Source: Chrysoperla carnea
Taxonomy: Eukaryota; Arthropoda; Insecta; Neuroptera; Chrysopidae
Direction: 5' to 3'
Assembly: GCF_905475395.1 (NCBI RefSeq)
Contig: NC_058341.1
Coordinates: 35,789,501 to 35,853,500 of the forward strand
Length of the DNA: 64,000 nucleotides
Position numbers and translations under genes: made by a program. Positions 1-12,960 of this stretch are shown piece by piece (position 1 is the stretch's first letter; each line of letters opens with the position of its first letter). The notes beneath the pieces are model-generated. The model was not told the origin of the DNA, ran no database searches, and was given only the letters and a program-made list of their open reading frames with translations.

Positions 1-919
1 ATCAAGATTTCCTTGTAATTATTTTGAAATGATAAAGGCTACCTGTTGAAAAAATAACGGTTGGTACACATGTCACATATCAATCCATCAATCCAACATA
101 TTACGACAATTCAACATTAGTAGACGTAAAATAAAATCGAATTGGATCTTGTTACGCTGAGGTGACAAAATGAAACCTAGCTTGAGTTGTTGATATTTTT
201 TGGAATTCAATATTTTAGTAGTTCTTGCGAAATTTACCACTTTTGGCACGGAATGAATATAAAAATCTTAAATCAAACTCTTTTTATCAAATTCAATAAT
301 GAAAAATTAATTGAGAGTTGATGCAAGAAATATGTGCTATAAAAGTCTAAAACTTTCATAACATTTTCAACAATCAATATTTTTATCACAAAATACGTGA
401 ATTCCATTAACATAGGAAACAGTTAACATCATAAATTCATAATTTATTCATATTTAATATTTTTTAAGTGTACATTTAGTGTCTTAAAAGAAAACTCGTT
501 TTTAAAAATACACAACAATCATATAACGTTTATAATGCAAAGCAAAAACAGCAAATGATAAAAATAGAATCCAATTTCATCTTACTTAACTCAATGTATT
601 TTAAAATGTTAAAATTATCGTCAGTTCTAGTTTCCGTTTCAACTATTAACAACATCCAACACTCGCTGAAAGAAGCGCCTCTTAAAATACAATACTTTTA
701 TTATTATAATAATAACTTATTCAAAAACCGGTCACGAAACTGGCAATAATAAAAAAATGGATTTAATAAAAACTAAAACTGTAGTGTTTTGACATTTTAA
801 AAATAAATTGTCAACAAAAATTTTGTTTTTCAATAATATTTCAAAATTTGTAAACATATCGACACTGCCAATTAAAATGCATTTTTTATAATTTAAGTTA
901 AAATTAATTAGTTAATAAA
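1..919. other. AT-rich upstream region, no gene seen
   Basis: No convincing coding sequence or RNA gene. It contains the presumed 5' flank and 5' UTR of the myosin-XVIII-like gene. An in-frame TAA at 905-907, five codons before the ATG at 920, closes the reading frame upstream. Confidence 0.6.
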
Positions 920-3900
920 ATGCCACCACCTTTATCGGGGAATAAAGTTTCAAAAGTATCTTCATTAAAAATACCAGCAATATTTGCACAAAAAAGTGAT
1001 AGTGTTGAAAAACCAAAACCAGTTGTAAAGAAAATTACACCCTTAATGGGTAATAAATTTGTTACAAAAAATGAAACGGAAGTGAATTCGACGACGAAAA
1101 ATTATGAAGCAAAAATGGGAAACGGACTATCAAAAAAATCGAAAGAACAAAATAATAATGTAGAAACGAAAAATACGAGTGGTTTAGTTAATAGTTTAAT
1201 TAATAGTGATTGTGGGGATGTTGTTAGTAAAGCTACTGATACTCCCAAACAAAACTTGGAAAATGGAATTAACAAAAGTGAAAGTGTTGAGACAAAAATC
1301 GAAAGAAAAAGTTCTATTCACGAGAAACTAGAATCCAAACAAAATTTGGAAAATTCGAATGATTTAAAAACAACGGTAAAAAATATTCAAGTTGATTATA
1401 CAAAACAAAAAGAAATTAAATCCAAGAATAGTCCACAACTAAACGGTTCATCAGTCGAAAATAAAACTGTTTTGGAATCAACTGCGAAAATTAAAGAAGT
1501 AAGCTCAACGGCAGTCGTAAACGGAATACAAAAGAATTCGATACAAAAAATTGAAGATTGCACAACAAATTTAGGTGATAAAATAGAATCCAAGTCTAGA
1601 ATCGAAAAGAATTCTAACTTTGAAACGAAACAGTCAAACAGTTCTACCATAATTTTGGAATCAACTACTGGCAAGGAAATAAAAACGATAGTATCAAATG
1701 GAAGTGATAAAATTGAAAAGACTTCTTCGAAATCAATTTCGATTACAAAAAGGAACAGTAATGGAGAAATTAAGTCAACTTTAGAAAGCAATTTTGAAAC
1801 AAATCAATTAATTGGATCGCCTTCCAAACTAGAAAGTAAAACTAGTTTGGAAGCAGTATCCAAAGGTAAAGATATTCCTTCTACCATTGAGACAAAACCA
1901 AATTTGACAACGAAAGAAAATGGAATACAAAAAATTGAAAAAAGCATAACTGATTTAAAAATTGAAAATAAATCAATAAATGGTTCCGTTTCGAAAATAG
2001 AAAATAAAAATTGTTTGGATTCGAAAACGAATATTAAAGAAATAAAATCTACATCAACAGTGAATGGAATATCAAGTAATCAGAAGCTAGTATCGAAAGA
2101 AAATGGAATACAAAAAACTGAAGTATCCAATTCCAAATTAGTTTCGGTTTCAAAAAGAGACGGTAAAGAAGAAATTCAGTCGATTATTGAAAAGAGCTCG
2201 AATTTTGAAACGAAACAGTTAAACGGTTCTGCTTCTAAAATCGAAAATACTACGGCTGTTGAAGAAATAAAATCGACAACATCTTCGGTTAATGGAATAT
2301 CACGTAACCAGAATTTGGTTTCGAAAGAAAATGGAATACAAAAAATTGAAGAATCAACATCCCAATCAAATTATATTTCAAAAAGAGGCAGTCAAGGAGA
2401 AATTAAAACTACCGAAAAAAGTTCAAATTTTGAAACAAAACAGTCGAATGTCTCCACAATCAACTTGAAATCTGAAACGGCTATTGAAAAAGTGAAATCT
2501 AAATCGACAGTGAATGGAACAAGCCAGAATTTGATATTGCAAGAAAATGGAAATCAAAAAGTTGCTGAATCTGCATCCAAGTCAACGTCATCTTCAACAA
2601 AAAGAGGCAGCAAAGAAGAAATTAAAGCAACTGAAATTAAATCAAATATTCAGACGAATCAATCAAATGGGTCTAGTTTGGAAGTAACGAAAAGGAAAAA
2701 TTCGACTATAACGGTAAATGGAACACAAAAAATTGAAGAATCCACAGCGAAATTAAGTCCATTAGAAATATGCGAAACCAAAATTAGCGAACGACAAATT
2801 AAAACAAATAAAATTAGTGAAGAAACTATATCAAAATTAATTGGAAACTCAAGCGAAAACAAAGAAAATACAAATTTACTTCAAAATAGTTCAAAAACTC
2901 ATCAAAATGGTGAGAACATTTCAGGGACAAATGTTTCTTCAAAATTATTAAATGGGAAAAATAGTTTAAGTAAAGAAAATCTAAATAAATCTGCCTGTGA
3001 TAATTTATTAGAAAGTGATAAAAAATCAAAAAGTAAATCAATAAGTCCAATAAAAGATTCTAGTACAACACGAACCAAAAAAATCAAAATACGACAAGGA
3101 TCGATTGATTCAAATTATGGATCATCCTCTACATTGCAAACTTCGCCATCATTATCGTCTCTAAGTTCGAATGATACAATGACAACTTCAAATTATGAAT
3201 CGCAATCAACTTTAACAAGCTCTAATTACGATACAGCTAAATCGCATTTAACAGCGAACTATCAATTACCACCTGTAGCGCCTGTAACTAGAAAGTCAAG
3301 ACCAATAAAAAAAGCGTTTACAGCACCGTTACAAAATTTACCTGAATCAACACAAAAAATTGCAGCTGTTTTACAAACTCGGCCATTAAGAAGTGGTTGT
3401 ACTTCACCGATACCTCGAATAAAATCACCGCAATCACACGAAGAAAAAGTAACAACTGGTCGTCTATTAATTTCCCGTTCGCCATCTCCATCAATTTCGA
3501 ATTCACGTGCGAGTAGCGTATCTCGTTCCTGCTCGCCATCACTTTCACGAGCATCACGAAGTCAATCTCTAACATATTCACGAAATTCGAATAGTTCAGC
3601 CACGCCAAGGCGAATATTCCCACAGGAACCAACGAAAATAAACTTAGATGATTTACGGCAAAGAGAACCATCACCAGTAATTTTTGATGCAAATTTAAGT
3701 TTTGTCATCGGATGCAAATCTCAAATGCGTCAAAATGTTAAAACTACAGCCGCACATATGGATGCGACAACAGCATCAAATTATTTGAGTACAAAAATAT
3801 CGGAATTTTTAAATCGTACCGATCATGTTATGGATGAGTGGAAAAATCTGGGACATCGTGGGGACGATGAAGATTCATTTCCAAAATCTGAAGAACAACG

Positions 3901-6900
3901 TCGTATTTTAGGGCGTTCTAAAAGTGCTGCAAATATTGCTATTAAGGGATACACGCTATTTAGTAAAGATCGTTCGAATAGTCTTGGCAAATCGAATTCT
4001 TTAGCAAGATCTCGTTCTAATTCAACTGTACGAGATTTTTTCACCGATGACGTATTTTCTGAATGTGATGAGGTTATTAAGATTAAATTCATACTTCTTT
4101 TTAATTTCTGACAGAAAATTATTGTATTCACCCGGAAAATTAAAATAATAATTGTTTAAGTATTTAAGTATATGTTAACAATATTTTTACCCTTTTTGGA
4201 TAGATAGTGAGATCTTTGAAATTTTTTACTTTAAATTAGGTTACAAAAACGGGGAGGGGTTTGAACAAGGAAAAACAGCTAAATGAGAATATTTACCATT
4301 ACCAAAGTTTTAGAAAATAAGTTTTACTATAATTTGTCCAATGAATACAATAATTTACTTAACTAGGAAGTAGTTTATCTGATCTCTATGGATCATACTC
4401 TCCATTGATTATAACATTACATTAATTATTATTTTCTTCTGATTTCAGTTAAGCGAAATGACTGCAGATTTAGCTGAGGAACATTCAACGGCAACGTTAG
4501 CTGCAGAACGTTTAGATGCTGAAACGTCAGAAAGAATTCGATTAGAACGTGAATTGTCTGAAGTACAAAATAAAAATAAAACATTGCAACAGACATCGGA
4601 ACGCTTAGAAATGGAATTGTTATATGCACGATCTGATATTAATGGTGTCATTTCGGAAGAAGATGAAGAAGGTGAAGGTGATACTAGTGTGTATAAAGCA
4701 AAATATGAACGAGCTGTCAGAGAACTAGAATTTACACGAAGGCGATTGCAACAACAGCATGAAGATGATTTGGAACAACTTGTTGGTTTGAAAAAACAAT
4801 TAGAGAAAAAGGTATGTTTTAATAACCGATGTCTATATTTGCCCAAAAATGTTTTTTCTTACAGCAGTACCGCCAGTAAAGTTTTAAATATTTAAACAAA
4901 CGCGAAGCGGTAGCATGAGAGACTCATCTTTATCTTCAATACCGAAAAGTAATTTCTCGTTTATTGTTTCTTTTAGTTATCTGACGCATATGAGGAAGTC
5001 GAAGAACAGCGGCAAGTTGTTGGACAATGGAAACGTAAAGTACAAAAATTAACGTCAGAAATGAATGACTTACGATTATTAATTGAAGAACAAAATGCTA
5101 GAAATAATTTACTTGAGAAAAAGCAACGAAAATTCGATTCAGAAACCCAATTATTACAAGACGAAGTACGTCAAGAAAAGCAACAAAAAGATCGATTAAG
5201 TCGTGAAAAGGACATTTTATTGGCGGAAAAATATACTCTAGAAAGTAATTTAGCTGATGTACGCTTAGAATTAGAATTAAAAGAAGAACGATTGAACTCA
5301 TTACAACAAGAATATAATGACATAACATTTGGTGGAAAATCTGATGATGAAGTTACTACGTTACGTAAGCAGAAACAAGATGCTGAACGTCGTGTACATG
5401 AACAAGAGGAAGAATTGGATGATTTAGCTGGTCAAGTTCAAATGTTAGAACAAGCGAAAGTTCGATTGGAAATGTCTTTGGAACAGCAACGCAAAGAGTC
5501 TCGTCGTGAAGCACAACAACGTGATGATGAGCTCGAAGAAGTACGGTGTAATGCTCAGAAAAAAGTTAAAGGTAATAACTACTTAGCTCTTAAACTTCTT
5601 TTGCCTAAATTTTGTGTATTTCATATAAAAAGAAATAAACAAAAATTCAAGTTTACTGCTATATTACCGGACTTACAGCTTTTATAAAGTAGAACATTTC
5701 GTTTTTCAAACCAAGTGATCTTTTAACCTCAACGGTGATAGGATTTTCAGTTTATCGGTTCGTTTTAACATATTGAAACATATGGAAAAGTCAATGAATG
5801 ATCTGCCTTTCTGTTATGCAATTAATTTCATAACACAAACAAAGGGTCACAAAACAAAAACGACAATTAAATGTAAATTTTCCAAATAATATAATTTCCT
5901 TTTTGCTGTTTTATAGCTTTGGAAGCACAATTGGAAAATGAACATGAGGAGAGAACATTATTGTTGCGAGAAAAACATTCATTAGAACGAAGATTAGCAG
6001 AAACCGCAGAGGCTGGACGAACAGAACGACAAGGTGATGAAGCTTTGTTGCAGAGATTGAAACGTGATCTCCGACGAACAAAAGCATTATTACGTGATGC
6101 ACAAACAATGCTCGAACGTAATAAGGCTGATAATCCTGGTAAAGCTGTTATTCGACAATTGAGGAATCAGGTAAATAAATGTATTTCATATTTTTTTAAC
6201 TCGGAAAATGTGTCATATAATTCAAAAGCAACTTTTGTTTAAAATTTTATTTCTTTTCTACAGCTTGATGACTTAGAATGTGCTCGTGCTGCAGCCGTAA
6301 AAGCGAAACAAACACTCGAAGGTGAATTGTCAGATGTACAGTCACAATTGGATGATGCCCATCGACAAAAAGCTGAGGCTGAAGAACGAGCAAATATTGC
6401 AAATAGAGAACGTACAGACTTAAGAACACAACTTGAAGAGAATGAAGAAGAATTAGCCGAAGTATTAAAGAAATATCGTGCAACCGTGCAACAATTATCA
6501 ACAGAACAAATGGCATTACAAGAACAAATATCAATTAATTCTGATATTGAAGCTGAACGAAATAGTTTGAAAGAACAACTGGCTGAATTAACTATGAAAT
6601 TAGAAGCAATGGAAACATTGGGCGATCCTTCATCTAGTGCTCAGGCGAAACGGTAAGAATTTTTAAATTATACGAATTTGTATCACATGTAATTATCATG
6701 GCTGTGGATACAGATTGATACACAGCTGTCACAGAACGCTATTGGTCGTAAATTTGATCTCGACAACGTGTGTTGAATTACATCCAGAGCTGCGTTTGCT
6801 ACTCAATTTATATGAAAAAAGAAAATTTTAGGACTTGTGTGTGAAGATGTAAAGAGTAAATAATGTACTGTAAAAAGTTATATTCAAAGTAAAGAAATCA

Positions 6901-9772
6901 TCCTTGAATAAAAAAAGTGATTCAACCTGCTAACCCTAATTTTAGAATCGATAAGAGAATTGAAGAATCTTTCCCTTGTATAATCTTTGTTCCATAATTC
7001 ATGATATATGTCGAGAACGGTAGTCGTTTGCTTGTGCCTTAACCAATTGAGCCACCTGGGTTGGTATGCTTAATTAAAAATATATTAATTAACTATTTAT
7101 CTTTGCAGAATGGAATTAAGAGCAAAAGAATTAGAATCAAAATTAGAATTCGAACAAACAACACGTGCTCGATTAGAGGTTCAAATTACACGATTAAAAG
7201 AAGCCACCGATAAATTACAAACAGATTTAGCACATGCCAGAACTAAAGAAGCACAAGCACAAGATAACTTAAGAAAACTACAAAGAAGTTTAAGGTTTGT
7301 TATTAATTTTACAAGAATAGAAAGTTTTGTTAAAACTTCTAATTTCGTTTTAAATTTACAGAGAGCTACGTGAGGAACATACAGCGTTAGCAACACGTGA
7401 AAATGAATCATTACAAAAACGTAAAGAACTAGAAAAGAAATTAGAATCATCAGAAGCAGAAACAGTAGCAGCACGTGCTGATTTACGATTAGCATTACAA
7501 AGAATTGATGACTTACAAGCGGCTATTCAAGGTGAACTTGAAGATACAATATCGGATCATTCTGATAGTGATAATGACAGTTATAGTTCGGATGAAAGTA
7601 TTGATACATTTTTAGCAAATCATAAACTAAGTCCAACCAAACCTGATCGATCGTCTTTACATCTTGATACTAGTCCAAGGTGAGTAATGCTCAGTGCTTT
7701 ATTTATTGATTTTAAGCAAGTACAGTTTTTATAATTTTCAATCAATTGTTTTTACTGAATTTTATAACCATCAGTAATTCAAAATTATAAAACCGTAGTA
7801 TATAGACCGTGGGATACCACGAGTTTTTTTAAATAATAAATACATATTTGAAACTTCGTGAGGGCTTCCTTTTAATGAGTCTACCTCGAGTTTTCCTCTA
7901 CGATTTTTTTCGAATAGGCTGCGTTTTCAAATGAGCATGACGAAGTCATATTTGAGTTATCGTTCTGGAAAAAACGCAACAGGGAATTTGTCGGACAATA
8001 TGGTCACTTGCACCGATGGGCACGTCAACCACCTCGAACGTACTTAAGTAATTATTAATGTTATCAAGTGATCATAGCTATAGTGTCCGACAAATTCAAT
8101 CACGAAGTTTGAAATAGGTATTCATTATTTAAAAAAAACACTGGTGTCCCACGGTCTAGTAGGCTTGGAAAGATTTTAGCATTTAGGAAATGCTGTAGTC
8201 ATTCTTTATTATTAAAAGAGGTTGCTTTATCAAAAATCAATTGCAAAAATATCTTTATAATAGAATCTTCCCCAATTTTGCCTTCGGAAATCGATTTAAA
8301 ACTGTTGAATTTCTTATGAAGATGCCTACTTACTTCGCTAAACTTTCGTTATAGTTTTTATAAATCCTAAACAAATTTTTTTCTATCGTCTCGATATTTT
8401 AAGTGATTTTTGTGTACATATATGCACACAAAAATAATAAATAATGATATTTTTGCAATGAGATTCTTACTGGGATAATATTTCTTCAGGGGCTTTGTAG
8501 TCTTCTTTCACTTTAAAAAAAATTTATCATGTGCATTAATTCTTCACGTAATATATTTCTAGTGACCTTGTGCTAGTATGGTCTCTTTTGTATGAAATAT
8601 CAGTTAATATTTAAAAATCGCTCTTGAATTCACTATTGAAAAACAACAATAATAAAGGGTTCAAAGTAATTTTTTTTTATTGATTCCTAAATCCGTTATT
8701 TCCTGAGTGAATTAACTCAAAAATTGATAAAAATACCAATAAAAATTAAAAACTTTTATACTTTTCAATAAGCGATTATCATATATGAGTAAGGTTCAGT
8801 CGTTTGACGCTTAAAACTGGGTACGGAAGCTGAAATAATCAGGAATTCACAATGGTTTATTAAATTCATTTTCATTAGCAAATATGGAACGGATAAATTT
8901 TGAGACAGTTCGTATCTAAGTATACATTTTGTCCAGTTAAAGTTGGCAATCTAATATTGGTTTACACGTGTGTCGGTATCCGTCTTATACTGAGCGTACT
9001 TTTGCGTAAAATATACCCGTTATTTTTACCGGCGTCATGACGCAAGGGAGTGGTAATGTGTTTATAAGTCTGTATATGTGTGTTCCTTTACGCACTATAG
9101 AGACCAAACACGTCTGCCGATTTCGATGATTCTTACGTCAATCGATTCGACTTAATCTTGCGAGTACCACTAAAGATGGCATTAATTTGGCATCCAGACG
9201 CCATATTGTGAAAAAGGAACAAATTAAAGTCGACGAACTATGTTATTGGGATATCATTGAATAGGTATTAAATAGACAAATCGATTGATGTAAGAATCAT
9301 TAAAATCGGACCAAGTTTTTGGTCTCTAGAGCGCCACAAAGTACCAAGAATACACACATAGGCTGAAACTGAAAGTCGGCGTTTAAAATCCTAACTAAGA
9401 AGTGTAAAATAAAAAAATAAATTAAAAAAATCAAAATACCTGGCTGCGTTAAATAAAAACTGAAAATAAAAAAAAAGTTCAGTATAGTTTAGACATAGCG
9501 ACTCGAACAGTCGGGGCCCATTTAAATCTAGATCGGCTCAAATCTTCCCTATAATTTTTTGTGCTGTGTTTTTATTTAACGCAGTCGGATTTGTTGATTT
9601 TTTTAATTTTTGTTATAACTTTCAAATTAATAAAATTCACTAAATCCTCAATTCTAACGCTTGCGCTTTTTATTACTAACAAAATGTATTCTCAAAATGA
9701 GTAGTTTCTTTCTTTTATAGATCAAATGAGAAAAGGCTCAGAGTGGGTACACCAGAAGATTCGTTCGCATAA
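920..9772 (+). CDS. Myo18A: Myosin-XVIII-like tail protein lacking a motor (8 exons)
   Basis: Exons 920-4072, 4449-4811, 4977-5571, 5917-6170, 6264-6652, 7109-7294, 7362-7679, 9721-9772; 5310 nt, 1769 aa. Phases match at every junction, with GT-AG introns. Exons 2-8 (residues 1052-1769) match the myosin-XVIII coiled-coil tail in order: a segment beginning LSEMTADLAEEHS, then KYERAVRELEFTRRRLQQ, EKKQRKFDSE, LLAEKYTLESNLADVRLELE, EEELDDLAGQVQMLEQAKV, LKRDLRRTKALLRDAQTML, ALQRIDDLQAAI, and an acidic serine-rich C-terminus. Exon 1 (1051 codons) is Ser/Thr/Lys/Asn-rich, contains tandem repeats and has no P-loop, switch or other motor motif; it ends with SR-like, likely phosphorylated stretches and a more ordered block. 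The start is the first ATG after an in-frame TAA. The family makes motor-plus-rod actin-associated proteins; here the product would be a rod with a disordered head. Either this is an internal-promoter isoform of a gene whose motor lies upstream of the window, or a motorless gene. Donor 1 (GAG|GTTATT) is weak. The tail identity is very secure; the exon 1 to exon 2 joining is inferred. Confidence 0.88.
1480..2770 (+). repeat. Degenerate tandem repeats coding the disordered head
   Basis: Within exon 1 of the myosin-XVIII-like gene, about residues 190-615, a unit of roughly 66-76 codons recurs with drift. Landmarks are VNGI/VNGT (near residues 198, 380, 456, 530, 596), KENGIQKIE, SKRGSKEEIK and SNFETKQSNGS (near 231, 289, 426, 502, 574). 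The last three periods are the most regular. The repeats are coding and low complexity, with no known fold. Confidence 0.75.
7803..8158. mobile_element. MITE-like inverted repeat in last Myo18 intron
   Basis: Long terminal inverted repeats of about 55 bp begin TAGACCGTGGGA and end TCCCACGGTCTA, with nested inner arms around TTGTCGGACA and TGTCCGACAA. It is non-coding, about 356 bp, and flanked by TA. This looks like a non-autonomous DNA transposon; the superfamily is not assigned. Confidence 0.8.
9074..9361. mobile_element. MITE-like inverted repeat in last Myo18 intron
   Basis: Imperfect terminal inverted repeats: the left arm has CTATAGAGACCAAA and GATGATTCTTACGTCAATCG, and the right arm carries their reverse complements. 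It is about 290 bp, non-coding and unrelated to the neighbouring element. Confidence 0.75.
9421..9612. mobile_element. Small MITE, family shared with 31531-31748
   Basis: Terminal inverted repeats include CTGCGTTAAATAAAAAC and its complement. The interior motif CGACTCGAACAGT followed by a GGCCCATT-like segment also occurs, diverged, in the element at 31531-31748, so the two are copies of one family about 200 bp long. Confidence 0.75.
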
Positions 9773-12049
9773 AAAAAAGATGTAGAAAGAACTGCCTAAA
9801 AAAAGTGATATAAAAAAGAGAAAGACTTTAACAATTTTATTTAAATTAAAATTATTCATTTTGTAAACATATCTAATTTTTAAATTTAGACAAAATATAA
9901 TGATTATTAGTTTATTGCGATTATTTAAAAGAAAAGTACTCTAAAATCGAATGATGATAAAAAAATTATTGACTTAAAGAAGGATGATAACTGTAATCTA
10001 AATATTGATAATTATAAATCAATTTATAGTTTTTCAAAGTAAAAAAAATTAGGCAAATATTTAAAAATATGTTTTTAATTTTGTTAAATACGTAAATCTT
10101 TTCTTATTCTTTTCTGAATCTATGAAAAATTATTTATTTTTTTCCGATGATATATTCTTTAAAACAATAAATTAATTATCGCTGATATTTTAATGTAGAT
10201 TCATGTAATCAACAATTATGTTTTATTTTGATTTAAAAAAATTTTTTTAACCATATCTAGAATAATGAATGTCCCATTAAATTTGCTTTTCGAAATTTAA
10301 TGGGACAAAGGAAGGATTGGCATTGAACGTGCGGTATTTTTGCATATATCAAGCCTGAGCTACGTTTGTTATCATTTAAAATGCTTTTCCATTACGCATT
10401 ATTCTATAAATATAATGCTTTTATGGAGGCAACTTGCTTTTTGAGAGTAAATACCAAATTCAAAGTAAAATTATGGGAAAACCCTCCTCTGTTTGTGTTA
10501 TTAGAGGAGTGCATTTTCACAGATCTAGTTAAAATGCTTAAAATTTTCAAGAAATATATATTTTTATACAAAATCAAAGATTTTTTATTGGCTAAGTCAA
10601 AACAATACACGTAGAAAGAGATAAAATATATTTTAGATACTCATTTGCTGTAGTTTATCTTTTTTTAATAAAAGAAGTACTTTTAAGAGTACCCTTTTTA
10701 TTTAACATGATTATTTGAATGCCAAAATTATTCAACTCAAAGTAGTAAAGCTGTTTTTGATTAAAATGGCATCTTTTTCCCTAGTTATCTTTTAGCAAAA
10801 CAATTTTCTATAAAAAATTAAACCACTCCAAAAAATTTTGAACTAAAAGGTCTCCATGAATTTGGCATTTACTATATTATTTTATTTTCTGGTTTATTGG
10901 CGTACTTTGCAAAGTATTACCTGTATAATAATTGACATACTAAAACAATTTCCACTCAGTTATAACCGCCCGTGTACTTAACCAAATCAGCAATTTTATA
11001 CATGCTGTCAGCGGTTTTTAAGTTAATCGTACTTATTTTACTTGTTAACAAAATTTTACATCAATAAATTTGCTTAAAAGGTAATTTAATTCGCTCAAGA
11101 TTACAAAATCATTCATTAATTAGCCAAAAAATGTTTGTATAATTTTGAATATATAAAAAAAAACAATTTCCTTATTGTTAGTATTAAAAAATAACTCAAT
11201 CATTAGGCGCTTCAAATATTTTGAAGTAGAAATTATTTAAAAATAATAAATGATAAAATAAAATAAATAAATCTAGATTATTTAAATAAAGGCTTAAAAA
11301 AAACAACTGATTAGTAAAATGAGTTTATTTATTTTATTTTATAAAATAAATATAATTAATTACGGCAGTAAATATTTGTTAATTAATTAATTATATTATC
11401 AATTTTTTTTGTATACAAAATCAGAACAAAAACAAAAATAATAATTAATAAGTACATTATTATTTTACATAATTATTCATATAATAATTAATATAAAAAA
11501 TAATTAAATATAATATAAAAAAAGTAATAATTGTAATATTTAAAAATAATTTTTTTATATAATGCGAGATTAAGTCATTTGTAAATCATTTTTATTTGTA
11601 TAATTTTTAATTGTATTATATTAAATTTTTTTAGATGATAATTAATATTCATATTTTATTGATATTTAATATATATGTTGTGGATTCATTTAAAAAAATA
11701 AAAAACGTATTGTTATTCATATTTCGTAGTTTTTTTTTCATATTCCAGAATTTTTTACACATCTTAAGTCTTTTAACATTAAAAATATACGGAGTGCTAA
11801 TTACCGGATTGGACAATTCTCTCAGAACAAAGACAAGCAATAGAAAAAGGTCTTTACAAAAGTTATTTGGTTTTAAATCAACTTAACTCATAGTTTTAAA
11901 GAGCATAATATTTTACGTTCATATATGTATCCTCGTCTTAGGTCAACTGGGTCAACATTACCTGTTGATAAATTGTAAAACTTAGTTAAAATTGTAAAAA
12001 CCTTAGATCGTTTATACATAACTGGACTTTAGAGGTAATGTTGACCTGA
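9773..12049. other. AT-rich region with two short hairpins
   Basis: 3' UTR and intergenic DNA after the Myo18 stop. No coding sequence is supported. A perfect 14-bp stem with an 8-nt loop lies at 10271-10306 (GTCCCATTAAATTT arm). A 13-bp inverted pair, GTCAACATTACCT and its complement, lies at 11951-11963 and 12033-12045. The remainder is poly-A/T-rich. Confidence 0.6.
10271..10306. repeat. Perfect short hairpin
   Basis: Arms 10271-10284 and 10293-10306 (GTCCCATTAAATTT and its exact complement) around an 8-nt loop. Possibly a minimal MITE relic or a structured RNA. Confidence 0.6.
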
Positions 12050-12960
12050 TACATTGGATACCTTCACGCTGAAAAATATTGCTTATTTTAAACAAAGCTT
12101 AGCATTTTTATAAACAATGGATATAGTTTTGAGAACCCATAAGAAATTATGTTACCAATAGAAAGTTAGGTGAGGAATATGTTATATCTGTAAAGTTTGT
12201 GGGTGAGTCTGTGGTATCACATCTTGTCAAATGCTTTTTCGATGCTAAGGACTAATGGCGACGGTAAAAGCAACATGCATGTAAGTATATAAACTTAAAT
12301 TATAATTATAAATTATAAAAATTTTACTTATTTTGTACAAAAACTAATAAAAAAAGAAGAATCTCTGTTAATTTTTTTTATGAAATTTTACAATTTTTTT
12401 GCTATAAATAAATAAAAATTGTTATGTATTCTAAATTTTGTTTTATTTTTTAAATTTTTTATCCTATTATTTTCCTTTCAGAACAAAATTATCAATTAAT
12501 TACTTATTTAGTAAAGGTAGGTATATATGTATATTAATAAGCCTGGTGGTTGTGTGGGTATAGCACTTGCTTATGTAAACATGGTACTCTGGTTCGTGTC
12601 CTGGTGTGATTAACATTTTTGGTTTTAAATTAAATTAATTTTTCCTGATGTTAAAAATTTTCCACTATTTTTATAGTTTAAATTATCTATATAACCCGCC
12701 CTCTTGCTATAAATTATGTCATAAATCTATAAAAAATTTGAATGAATAATAATAATGGTTATTTTATATAGTAAAAAATCAATTTTCGGGATAACGTTTT
12801 CAAATTAATATAAATAAATAAATATCGTTATATATTTTAAATTTTGTTTTATTTTATTCTATCCCATTTTTCCTTTCAGAACAAAATTATTAATTAACTA
12901 ACTAATTTTTTTTTAGTAAAGGTACAAACAAATTCTTATAAAATATAGGTGAGATAAAGA
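12050..12960 (-). repeat. Composite repeat, copy B (tail part)
   Basis: In reverse complement this matches the stretch around 54640-55310. The shared blocks are a segment near CGCTATTAGTCCTTAGCATCG-like sequence, an AT-rich segment ending near TTGATAATTTTGTTCTGAAAG, a tRNA-like head, and AGCAAGAGGGCGGGTTATA. A second partial copy of the AT-rich tail lies at 12800-12925. It is interrupted and mosaic. Confidence 0.75.
12541..12614 (+). repeat. tRNA-like SINE head (type 1)
   Basis: An A-box-like segment TGTGTGGGTATAGCA and a B-box GGTTCGTGTCC are spaced as in a tRNA, but there is no acceptor stem. The same head recurs, mostly on the minus strand, at 18485, 25550, 26011, 54700 and 55449. Confidence 0.7.

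Noticed and set aside
1396-3087. Several minus-strand open frames opposite the myosin head exon
   Set aside because: They are antisense shadows of low-complexity AAA/GAA/TCA-rich coding sequence, with no domain or splice context.
920-4072. Motor domain within the large first exon
   Set aside because: No P-loop, switch I/II or relay-like sequence. The exon is low complexity throughout, except for the last 150 or so residues, which also lack motor motifs.
10366-11886. Open frames of 60-80 codons after the myosin gene
   Set aside because: AT-rich composition, no conserved motif, overlapping frames on both strands.
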